A stretch of 64,000 nucleotides of DNA from Pseudomonas sp. MWU15-20650 (GTDB lineage: Bacteria; Pseudomonadota; Gammaproteobacteria; Pseudomonadales; Pseudomonadaceae), in the NCBI RefSeq assembly GCF_023242475.1, contig NZ_JALJFG010000027.1, forward strand, positions 1 to 64,000. Direction: 5' to 3'. Within the stretch, counting starts at the first letter, position 1; every line of letters begins with the position of its first letter. This document shows positions 48,870-58,400 of this stretch, piece by piece. The position numbers were made by a program, and so were the translations under genes. The notes below the pieces were generated by a model. It was not told where the DNA came from and ran no database searches. It saw only the letters and a program-made list of their open reading frames with translations.

Positions 48870-49274
48870 ATGAATATTGGTGAGCTGGCAAAACAGAGCG
48901 GGCTGGCGGCCTCGCGTATTCGGTTTTATGAGTCAGAAGGGTTGATCAGCCAGGTGGGCCGGCAGGCCAATGGCTATCGGCGCTACGCCCCCGAAGCCTT
49001 GCAGACTCTGCAACTGATCCAAAGCGCGCAACAGGCCGGGTTCACCTTGCAGGAGCTCAAGGCGTTGATGCCGGCCCCGGGCGAGCACAAGCGCGATGAG
49101 TTGGTTGAGGCGCTGGAGCGCAAGGTGCAGCAGATCGAAGTGATGCAGGCGCAACTGGCGCACAGCAAGGCGCAGTTGCTGGGGGTGATCCAGGCGGTGC
49201 GGGCGCAGCCGGAAGGTGTGTCGTGTTCGATGGGGCAGAAACAGGTGCTGGCGTCGATCACACTCAACCGATGA
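48870..49274 (+). CDS. MerR family transcriptional regulator
   Basis: A 134-residue regulator. The N-terminal winged helix domain begins MNIGELAKQSGLAASRIRFY and ESEGLI, continuing GYRRYAPEALQTLQLIQSAQ; a dimerising coiled coil (LVEALERKVQQIEVMQAQLA) leads to a short C-terminal effector part with one cysteine (VSCSMGQKQVL). The short tail and lack of SoxR-type cysteines leave the signal unknown; electrophiles are likely, given the target gene. ATG 48870 is chosen over TTG 48867. The operator is 19 bases upstream. Confidence 0.87.
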   Translation: MNIGELAKQSGLAASRIRFYESEGLISQVGRQANGYRRYAPEALQTLQLIQSAQQAGFTLQELKALMPAPGEHKRDELVEALERKVQQIEVMQAQLAHSKAQLLGVIQAVRAQPEGVSCSMGQKQVLASITLNR

Positions 49275-49309
49275 AAAAGCCCCGGTTTGCAAGGTGAAGC
49301 AGACCCCAA

Positions 49310-49480
49310 TGTGGGAGTATTCCCTTGTGGCGAGCGGGCTTGTCCCGCGTTGGGGCGCGTAGCGCCCCCAAAGAAGGACGAATGCGGTGTACCGGATACT
49401 CCGCGCAGATAGCTTTTGGGGCTGCTGCGCACCCCAACGCGGGCGGTGCGACGATTCGACAAGCCCCCTTCCACATTTGA
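49310..49480. repeat. Second copy of the 140-bp palindromic element, inverted
   Basis: The stretch 49327-49466 is the near-identical reverse complement of 11031-11170, differing at a few bases. It is flanked by REP halves (AATGTGGGAG at 49310; CCCCCTTCCACATTTG at the end) and lies between the MerR gene and the converging DUF934 gene. The two copies lie 38 kb apart. No coding content. Confidence 0.85.
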
Positions 49481-49483
49481 TAC

Positions 49484-49978
49484 TTAGCGTCGGCGGAACA
49501 ACGGCAGCGGCTCGTCAGTGGCAGCCTGATAAGTCACCGAGAAATCCTTGAGACTTTCCAGTGCTTCGTACGGGTCTTTGTCGGCGCGCAAGGCGAAGGC
49601 ATCGAACCCGCAGCGGCGCAGGTAGAACAGTTGGTCGCGCAGCACATCGCCAATCGCCCGTAGCTCGCCTTTATAACCATAACGGTCACGCAGCAGACGG
49701 GCGTTGGAGTAGTTGCGCCCATCGGTGAAGGCCGGGAAGTTCAGGGCGATGACCTGGAAGTGCGCCACGTCTTCACCGATCTCTTCGGCTTCTTCGTCGG
49801 CATCGAGCCACACGCCCAGGCCGCCGTCGCGGGCCTTGAGGGCGTGGCCGTGCTCGCGCCACAGGGCCAACGGCACGATCAGGTCGTCGCAGTTGGAAAT
49901 ACCGTCGAAGCTCGCGTCCTTGGGCAGCAGGTGCCAGGTTTCGTCGACGACTTCGTTGTTCTTAATGATTCGCTGCAT
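49484..49978 (-). CDS. DUF934 family protein, sulfite reductase partner
   Basis: A 164-residue cytoplasmic protein with DUF934 hallmarks: LPLFRRR at the C-terminus, FPAFTDGRNYSNARLLRDRY in the middle and ELRAIGDVLRDQLFYLRRCG. The family is nearly always encoded next to a CysI-type sulfite reductase in pseudomonads and may help electron transfer or assembly. AAGGAG supports ATG 49978. It overlaps the cysI 3' end by 17 bases, so the two are translated together. Confidence 0.85.
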   Translation of the reverse strand: MQRIIKNNEVVDETWHLLPKDASFDGISNCDDLIVPLALWREHGHALKARDGGLGVWLDADEEAEEIGEDVAHFQVIALNFPAFTDGRNYSNARLLRDRYGYKGELRAIGDVLRDQLFYLRRCGFDAFALRADKDPYEALESLKDFSVTYQAATDEPLPLFRRR

Positions 49979-51620
49979 AGACGCGCTCCTTGAACAGGTC
50001 AATGCCGATGCGCTGGTAGGTGTCGATGAAACGCTCATCTTCGGTGCGCTGTTCGATGTACACATCGATCAGCTTGCCGATCACCTCGGGCATGGCTTCC
50101 TGGGCGAAGGATGGGCCGAGGATCTTGCCCAGGCTCGCATCGCGGCTGGCGCTGCCACCCAGGGACACTTGGTAGAATTCTTCGCCTTTCTTGTCCACGC
50201 CCAGGATGCCGATGTGGCCGACGTGGTGGTGACCACAGGCGTTCATGCAACCGGAGATGTTCAGGTCCAGCTCGCCGATGTCGAACAGGTAGTCCAGGTC
50301 GTCGAAACGGCGCTGGATCGATTCGGCGATCGGGATCGACTTGGCGTTCGCCAGGGAGCAGAAGTCGCCGCCCGGGCAGCAGATGATGTCGGTCAGCAGG
50401 CCGATGTTCGGCGTGGCGAAACCGCCTTCGCGCAGCTCGCCCCACAGGGTGAACAGTTGGCTCTGCTCAACGTCCGCGAGAATGATGTTCTGCTCGTGGG
50501 ACGTGCGCAGTTGGCCGAAGCTGTAGCGCTCGGCCAGGTCGGCAACGGCGTCCAGCTGCTTGTCGGTGATATCACCCGGCGCAACGCCGGTGGGTTTCAG
50601 CGACAGGGTCACTGCCACATAGCCCGGCTTCTTGTGCGCCAGGGTGTTGCGGGTGCGCCAGCGGGCGAAACCTGGGTGTTGCAGGTCCAGTGCAGCGAGC
50701 TCGGCGTCCTGGTGGGTCAGGGCCTTGTACTCAGGGTCAACGAAATGCTTGGCCACGCGGTGCACTTCGGCCTCGGTCAGGGTGGTCTGGCCGCCGCGCA
50801 GGTGTTCCATCTCGGCGTCGACTTTCTGGGCGAACACCTCAGGGGTCAGCGCTTTTACCAGGATCTTGATCCGGGCCTTGTACTTGTTGTCACGGCGGCC
50901 ATAGCGGTTGTAGACCCGCAGGATGGCGTCGAGGTAGCTCAACAGGTCCTGCCACGGCAAGAACTCGTTGATGAACGCGCCAACCACCGGAGTACGGCCC
51001 AGGCCGCCGCCGACCAGCACGCGAAAGCCCAACTCACCGGCAGCGTTGTACACCGGCTCCAGGCCGATATCGTGTACTTCGATGGCGGCGCGGTCCGAGG
51101 TCGAGCCATTGATGGCGATCTTGAACTTGCGCGGCAGGTAGGCGAATTCAGGGTGGAAGGTGGTCCACTGGCGGACAATTTCACACCACGGCCGTGGGTC
51201 GATCACCTCGTCGGCGGCGACGCCGGCAAATTGGTCGGTGGTCACGTTGCGCAGGCAGTTACCGCTGGTCTGAATGGCGTGCATCTGCACGGTGGCCAAT
51301 TCAGCCAGGATGTCCGGCACGTCTTCCAGGGCCGGCCAGTTGAACTGTACGTTCTGGCGGGTACTGATGTGGGCGTAGCCTTTGTCGAAGTCACGGGCGA
51401 TCTTGGCCATCATTCGCGTCTGGCGCGAAGTCAGCTGGCCATAGGGCACGGCCACCCGCAACATCGGCGCAAAGCGCTGCACATACAGGCCATTTTGTAG
51501 GCGCAGAGGGCGGAACTCTTCTTCGCTCAGTTCACCTGCTAAGTAGCGTCGGGTCTGATCACGGAACTGCTTGACGCGGTCCTCGATGATGCGCTGATCG
51601 TATTCGTCGTATACGTACAT
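49962..51620 (-). CDS. cysI: Sulfite/nitrite reductase hemoprotein (CysI)
   Basis: A 552-residue cytoplasmic enzyme that reduces sulfite to sulfide in assimilation. Two ferredoxin-like repeats surround the siroheme and [4Fe-4S] centre, whose cysteines are in IICCPGGDFCSLANAKS (C-x5-C) and ISGCMNACGHHHVGHIG (C-x3-C). The start MYVYDEYDQRIIEDRVKQFR and the segment STRQNVQFNWP are typical of the pseudomonad form (PA1838). The upstream gap (51621-51853) holds a palindrome at 51692-51707, possibly a regulatory site. Without a CysJ partner nearby, electrons probably come from ferredoxin or another reductase. Confidence 0.93.
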   Translation of the reverse strand: MYVYDEYDQRIIEDRVKQFRDQTRRYLAGELSEEEFRPLRLQNGLYVQRFAPMLRVAVPYGQLTSRQTRMMAKIARDFDKGYAHISTRQNVQFNWPALEDVPDILAELATVQMHAIQTSGNCLRNVTTDQFAGVAADEVIDPRPWCEIVRQWTTFHPEFAYLPRKFKIAINGSTSDRAAIEVHDIGLEPVYNAAGELGFRVLVGGGLGRTPVVGAFINEFLPWQDLLSYLDAILRVYNRYGRRDNKYKARIKILVKALTPEVFAQKVDAEMEHLRGGQTTLTEAEVHRVAKHFVDPEYKALTHQDAELAALDLQHPGFARWRTRNTLAHKKPGYVAVTLSLKPTGVAPGDITDKQLDAVADLAERYSFGQLRTSHEQNIILADVEQSQLFTLWGELREGGFATPNIGLLTDIICCPGGDFCSLANAKSIPIAESIQRRFDDLDYLFDIGELDLNISGCMNACGHHHVGHIGILGVDKKGEEFYQVSLGGSASRDASLGKILGPSFAQEAMPEVIGKLIDVYIEQRTEDERFIDTYQRIGIDLFKERVYAANH

Positions 51621-51691
51621 ATAGGTCCTGTTCTCGGCAAATCTGCGCGCACGGCCGCGCACTCCCAACGGAGCCGGCGCACGATACCAGT

Positions 51692-51707
51692 TTGCGTATA
51701 TGCGCAA
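51692..51707. promoter_or_regulatory. Imperfect palindrome in the cysI promoter region
   Basis: TTGCGTATATGCGCAA matches its own reverse complement at 14 of 16 positions and lies about 72 bases upstream of cysI. A related ATAT-rich patch follows (GGGTATATGTAAATAACC). It could be an operator for a sulfur regulator; I cannot match it to a CysB site by eye. Confidence 0.35.
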
Positions 51708-51853
51708 AAGTGATGTTTGGGTATATGTAAATAACCAAACTGACTAATGAGAACCGTTATCGCCATACCCACATTTGTCATAGGGGCAACTCTGGTCTTT
51801 ACTGTGGTCGAGTCTTAGTGCAGTCACCTATAAAACCGACAAGAGGCGATGCG

Positions 51854-51967
51854 ATGAGCAATTCCACCAAAACCCGTAAACCCGACAGTACCGTGGATGC
51901 CTGGGCCATTCTGTTCCTGATCATCCTGGTGGTCGGGACGGCCGTGTTCTGGGTCAGCCACCAGTAA
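51854..51967 (+). CDS. Tiny single-span membrane protein (37 aa)
   Basis: ATG 51854 has AAGAGGCG six bases upstream. The product has a polar start (MSNSTKTRKPDSTVDAW) and one membrane span (AILFLIILVVGTAVFWVSHQ), like the small subunits that stabilise membrane complexes. It is divergent from cysI. No family recognised; it is too short for most gene callers. Codon use and the clear ribosome binding site make it credible. Confidence 0.6.
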   Translation: MSNSTKTRKPDSTVDAWAILFLIILVVGTAVFWVSHQ

Positions 51968-52105
51968 CAAAGAGCGTTGATTGGGCCTCGATTGGCTGTC
52001 GCATTGCCACTCTCCTGGCGATCATTATTCCAGGCTCGAACAACCCTGTTGAAGGGTCTGACTGCGTGTGTGTGGTTACCCGTTCAGCCTGCAACTGCTG
52101 CTGCG

Positions 52106-52324
52106 TTAGACCCCGGCCAGGTGCAGTACCAGCTTGACGATGCCGAATAAGGTCAAGGCAAATACCGCCGTGAAGAGCACGCCCAGGATGACAAAGTGGC
52201 TGGGCTTGCCGTGGGTGAAATCGCGGGCGCGGTTCTTGCCGCTTTGTACACCAAAGGCCGCCGCAATGACGCTGTGGAGCATCTGCCAGAAGGTCGGCGG
52301 CTTATTGTTGGCTGGATCGTTCAT
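52106..52324 (-). CDS. DUF2970 family membrane protein
   Basis: A 72-residue protein with the DUF2970 pattern PPTFWQMLHSVIAAAFGVQS, GKNRARDFTHGKPSHFVILG and one strong C-terminal membrane segment (FVILGVLFTAVFALTLFGIV). Inner membrane, function unknown. It stands alone on the minus strand before the giant toxin gene. Confidence 0.83.
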   Translation of the reverse strand: MNDPANNKPPTFWQMLHSVIAAAFGVQSGKNRARDFTHGKPSHFVILGVLFTAVFALTLFGIVKLVLHLAGV

Positions 52325-52457
52325 AAAACCCTCGTGCGCATGGCTGTCCTCAAGAGCATAGCCAATCTGCCGGTGAGGGCTGCCCTCACTAGTTATTCAC
52401 CACCGCCCAAGGGTTGAGCGGTGATGTCCTGTCACTTCCATTCAACGGAGTGACACC

Positions 52458-55400
52458 ATGTCTGAATTACCCACCCAAGCCAGTGCTGATACGCGACCGG
52501 CGGCCACGCAGAGTATCCATGGGGATTTTCTCGAAAAGGCCGTACCCCAGTGGCTGGTCGACGCGACGCCTGCCCGCAGGTCGGCGCTTAAACACAGCAC
52601 AACGCCCTTGCCGTCGGCCTATAAAACGCTTTCGACTGCACAGCGCCGGGCCCTCGACGCGAGCGTTAAAGCCTGCGCGATCGCCCAGGTCCGGTTGGAC
52701 ACCACCATGGCGACGTTCCAGGACGTCGAGGCATTCGCCAGGCCGTTGCTGCTCAACGCGCTGAAAGACCAGTACAAGGTGAAAGCGGATGTCGACACCA
52801 CTTTGCTGTGCCTGAGGCGAGCGCTGGCAATCAGTGTGCTGGATATCGAAATCGACTCGTTCGAGTTCCTGAAACTGTCAATGCTGCAGGCCTGCTTGCA
52901 TAACTTTGAAGCCTGGGAGTGCGAGCCGGATGCTTACCACTCATCCTCAGGTTTTATGGTGGAAACCAAAACCGCCGGCACCTTCGAGCCCATAACCGTC
53001 AACCTGAGCGTCAGCCAGTTCATGACCTTGTGTCGCAGCCTGGATATAGGGGCTCAGTATCAAACCTACCTGGCCTCTTTTTTTGCGCCGGTCGACGCAA
53101 GCCCTGAACCGCCCCTTCGTCAACATTTCATGGCCAGCCAGAAGGCAACCATGAGGGCTGCCGCCGAGCACGCCTTGGCGACTGGGGATATCGAACCTGC
53201 GGATCACGCCATGATCGTGTCGGTCATCAACGGCAACCTTTATCCCACCCTTGGCAACGAGCGTGTATGGCTGCTCGATATGAGCCTGATGAAAAAAAGA
53301 CTGACCGGCTGCGTCTATTTTGCAATCGGAGACCAGTATGGCGACGAGCTGATTCTGTACATCCCCCATGACCCGGCGCATCCGCTCAAGCGCTACACCA
53401 GGCAGCAGTTGCGCGACGAGTTCAAGCGCCTGTTCACCGCGCGTGAAGGCATGGCGGCTGACGATCCTGCACCGACGGCCTATCAGCGGTTTTTCAGCCA
53501 ATTCGTACCCTATGATCAGCGGCCTTACTATTTCAGCCAATTCACACAGAAGTCCGACGATTCCCCAAGCGGTCCGTTGAGTTCGCCTTGGCGAAAATTT
53601 GTGGAGTTCGTGTTTGGCATGACGCCGATTACACGTATCAAAGAACTGCCACCTGAAAAACCCGCGAAGATGGAGCCGGTCAGCGACCCTTATCTTGCGC
53701 CCGGCAGCCTGATGCCCTACCGCGGTACAGGCACCTTTTCCGGGCTCCTGGACCTTTGGCCGTACCTGTATGAAAAGCACCGTGACAAGCTCCTCGCCGA
53801 CGCCCGTGCCCATGCCGTACCGACCGCCCAGGTAGATGCCAAGGCACGGGAGGCTAAACTTGCGCATCTGTTTGAAGTTGGCATGCTGGTGCTCAACGCA
53901 GCCTCGATGTTTGTGCCCGTGCTGGGTGAAGTCATGATGGCGGTGATGGTCGAGCAATTGCTGGCCGAGACCGTGCAAGGTTCGATCGAGTGGGCCGAGG
54001 GCGACAAGCGCGCGGCCAAGGATCACCTGATTGATGTGGCGCAGAACCTGGCGCAGATTGCGGTGATGGCCGGTGTTGGAGCGGCGGTGAGCAAGTTCAG
54101 GGCGGTCAAGGCGCAGCCGGTGCTCGAAAACCTCAGCCCCGTTACTTTGCCCAATGGCGAAACGCGTTTGTGGAAACCGGACCTGACCGGCTACGAGAGC
54201 CCCGTTACGTTGGATGCCAATGCAGTGCCCAACGCCGAGGGGCAATACAGGCTCGGTGGCAGGACTTATATTCGTCTGGGCGATCAGGTCTACGAGCAAG
54301 TGCTTGATGAGTCGATCAAGTGCTGGCGGATCAAGCATCCGACCCAGGCCGAGGTTTATCAACCCATTCTTCAAAGCAATGGACGGGGCGCCTGGCGCCA
54401 TACCCTGGAGCGGCCTGCCGAGTGGGATCGTCTTACCCTGCTGCGACGCATGGGCCACGAAACCGACGCTTTTACCGATACCGAGCTGCTCAAGGTGGCG
54501 GATGTCAGCGGGGTCAGCGACAGCGCCCTGCGCAAAATGCACATGGACCTCGCGCTGGCGCCGCCTGAGCTGCTGGATGCCATGCGCTTGTTCAAGGCCG
54601 ATGCGGGCGCAGGGCAGGTGATAGAGCAGTTGCGGGGCAGCCAGCCAATCGACGAGCGATACCTGTTTGCACTGCCGCTGGTGGTCGAAATGCCGCGTTG
54701 GCCGAAGACGCGGGTGCTTGAGGTGTTCAAGGGCCCAGCGCTCGCCGGGGAGTCGGTAACCTACGGTGCCGGCCGCGTGCCTCGGGGCGGCGTTGCACAA
54801 GCGTCGATCCAGATTTCCCGTGCTGATGTGCTGGATGGACGATTGCCCGCGGTTATCCTGACCGCATTGGATGAGTCGCAGGTGACCAGCCTGCTGGGCG
54901 GCGAGGGCGCGCGGGTGCCGGACGCGAGAGTGCAAGAGTTTGGCAAGCAAATTGCCGATTATGCCCAGACTCGCAAGCCGGCGATTTTCGACAGCCTTTA
55001 CGCCGGTACCGAACCGCTGGACAGCCAGGTCAGGCGGCTGCAACGCAGTTGCCCGGGCCTTAGCGAAGCCGCAGCCCGGGAGACACTGGCCCACGCGTCC
55101 CTGGATGACCTCAAGCGGCTGGAGGCGACGCACAAGGTGCCTTTGAACCTGCAAGAGAAGGCACGCTGGTATGCGTTACAAGGTCGCCAGACCCGTGCGT
55201 ATGCAGGCTTGCGCAGCGAAGCCATGGCCAGCGCAGACAGCCGCCGGCTTGCGCTGCATACCCTGGAAAAACTACCGGGGTGGCCCGACACCTTACGCTT
55301 GGAGGTGCGCGAAGGCAGCCACAGCGGCACACTGCTGGACAGCATCGGCAGTCGCACGGCACGGGATACCCGCTATGTGGTGAAAAAAGGTCCGCGGTTT

Positions 55401-58400
55401 CAGGCGTTCGATGCGCGTGGCGAGGCACTCAACAGTATGCCCACAGAGGGCGATAATTTTTATGCCTCGCTGATGCATGCCATGCCCGACAACGCGCGTC
55501 AGGGGCTGGGTGTGCCGCAGGTCAGCCAGAGCGCGCAACTGCGAGAGAAACTCATCACCTTTGCCGACCTTTATCGCAGTCAAGCGCCCCACTGGCTGGC
55601 GCCGCAAAGCAGTACGTTCAAGCCACCGGCACGAATCAACGAGCGGATCGTGGGGTATTACGCCAGTGGGCGAGCTGCCGGCCAGACGCTGAGTCTTGAG
55701 GCGCGAGCGCAAACGCTCTACGGCCTGAGCGATGTCCAAGCCAGCGATTACATTTTGCAGCTCCAGGCGCAGGGCAAGAGCAACAAGGCAATCTTTAACC
55801 ATCTGCAGAACCGCGAACACGATTATGGCGAGCTGGTGAAGACGCTCGACGAGTGGGTCCAGGCCTCGCGTGACGGTGCTACCGGCCATTACACAAACAA
55901 TAAATCATGGGTCGCCAGCCAGCTCAAGGAGGCCTGGCGCAGGGAGCCGTTAGCAGGAACTGTAGACAATGCTGCTCGCTTACATATCAACGTCGATGAA
56001 CATCTGCCGCCATTGACGGTTGATTTCGCGCATATTCATGAGTTGGCGGTGGTGGGACGCAAAATAGGCGATGCCGAAGTCGAGGCCTTTTTAACGCGGT
56101 TTCCCAATGTACAAACCCTGTCTGTTGGCGACAGCCCCCGATTGTGGCGGCTGGTTGAGAGGGGCGACGGATCGTCGCTGACAACGCTGCCCCTGGCAGT
56201 GACGCAGATGGCGCGCCTCAGAAGCCTGAGGCTTGGCATCTCGGTCAATCAACTGGCGCCGGAGTTCTTCTCGAGGCTCAGTAGCCTGACTTCGCTGGAA
56301 GCGCTGCATATTGATTACCGTGGCCTTTCCCCGAACGCCCTCGATGGCCTTGACCTGTCTGCGCTGGTGCAGTTGAGACAGCTGCAAATCGAGGCGCCTG
56401 GTGGTCTGTCGCGATGGCCGGCAAATATCGAGAGCCTTCCCAACCTGGAACGTCTCGATTTGCGCCACACCGCGATCAATGAGCTGCCCGCCACGCTGTA
56501 CAGTGGGCATGAAAAGCTGTGGGCGGGGCTGTCGATGGACTGGTCAAGGTTCCCACGTGAGCCCTTTAAGCGTGCCTATGACTATGTCAGAACCTATAAG
56601 GGAGCCCGCGGGCACCTGGTTGACCTGCACCAGATGGTCAGCGAGTACGCTAAAGGTAAATTGCGGTCGCTGAAAGTGGAATACAACCTGGCCAACTCCC
56701 TGCATCACGAAATACTCAAGAGCGCGCAAACTCCCGAAGCGCGGTTTGCGGTTATTGAGCAGATCAGCGACCAATACGCCGATGTCTTTGCGCCGTTTTA
56801 CGCTGCACCTGAGGATCCAGTGAGCGGGTATTGGTCTCGTTCCACCCAATGGCGGGCAGGACCCAATGAACAAGTGATCAGCGAACTTGAAGCCAATTGG
56901 TGGCGAGCGATTGGCGAGCGTTATGGCATAGCGGGCGATGCGTCGGTGTTTGAGTTGCAGGCACCGGTATTTGTAATGGACGCCCTGTCGCAGGTGCACG
57001 GCGTGGACTTGCCCGAGTTACCTGCTGCCAGTTTCGCCCATGTGCGCACACTGCGCCTGCATTGGCCGGTAACATCCATCGAGCAGGCGCGAGGGTTTAT
57101 TCGCGCCTTCAGCGAGACGCGAAGCCTTGAGCTCAACGGGCTCGGCTTGACTGAGATACCCATAGGCACAGGCGATCTTCCCGCCTTGACCCGGCTTGAC
57201 CTGCCCAACAACAGCCTGGCCATGCCGACGCTGCAAGCGCAACTCAATGATCTGCCTGGCCTGGAGGTGCTGGATTTGAGCCATAACAGTCACCCGCTCA
57301 CCGAGGTGGATGTCAGCGCCCTGACCCAGCTGCGCGCGCTCAACTTGCGCCAGACAGGACTAAACGCCTGGCCGGCCGGTGCCGAGGGGCTGCCGGATCT
57401 GCAATGGCTGGACCTGCGAGACAATCAATTGGTGACGTTACCGCTGACGGTGCTGGCCGATGATGCCGCATTGATGAAGACCAACTTGACGGGGAACCGC
57501 CTCAACGCAGCGAGCCAGGCCGCGCTGGATTCGGCGCGTCAGCGCGTTGAGGTTACACAGGGCTTGCCCTCTGGGGCATTGGCTCGGTTTGAACAACAGC
57601 GTGTGCCGGCCGTCTTCCCCCCGCAGGAAAGTGGTCTGACGATGAGGCGCCATCTGTTGTCAATGCCCCAGCAGATCGCAGTAGCCGAAGGTGTCGCGGG
57701 TTTTGTCAAGCGCTTGCAGCAACTGTCGCCGTTGGTGACCGAGGAAAATGCGTTGCTGTGGCTCGAACAATTGCGTGACGGTGGGATGAGCGGTCCACAA
57801 ATAGACACGCTGTTGACCACCTGGCATCAGGAATATGTCGGTCTGACTCGCCAGCTCAACGGCTGGCTGTACACCCGTGAATTAACTGGCCCGGACGTAA
57901 GCCTGATGGCTGAGGAGCGCCAGTCTGTGGCACTGAAGATCATCGAATGCTGGCAGGCCGGCGTGTCGGCCGACGCCGGCTATGAGCTGAGTCTGCACGG
58001 CTTGCGCGTCGACAATCTGCCTGAACTGACGGTGCAGTTCAGCCATGTTCACACGCTGAATTTAACCGCAGTGGGGTTCTCGGCATCGGGGGCCGAAGGC
58101 TTTCTCAATAGCTTCCCCGGGGTGCGCAAGCTGATTTTGAGTGGTAATGAGCTATCGGTGGTGCCCGAGGCAGTGGGGCGCATGGCCCAGCTTGAGGCGC
58201 TGGATTTAAACACTAATGCCATCGCCGACCCCGAGCCTTTGTATCGATTGTCGATTGGCGCACACCTGCGTCGCCTGGACCTGGGCAAAAACCGCCTGGT
58301 TGAGTTCAGCGCACAGACCTTCAATCAGCTTGAACGCTTGAACCTGAGTTACAACCGCCTTGAGCAGTGGCCCAGAGGCACGTTGGCCTTGCCCAACCTG

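Noticed and set aside
49713..51500. 595-codon plus-strand frame opposite cysI
   Set aside because: Antisense to a clear sulfite reductase gene; composition (Val/Gln/Gly-rich) is that of a shadow frame in GC-rich DNA.
52947..55154. 735-codon minus-strand frame opposite the NEL toxin gene
   Set aside because: The sense frame continues unbroken for 2393 codons with recognisable domains; the antisense frame has none.
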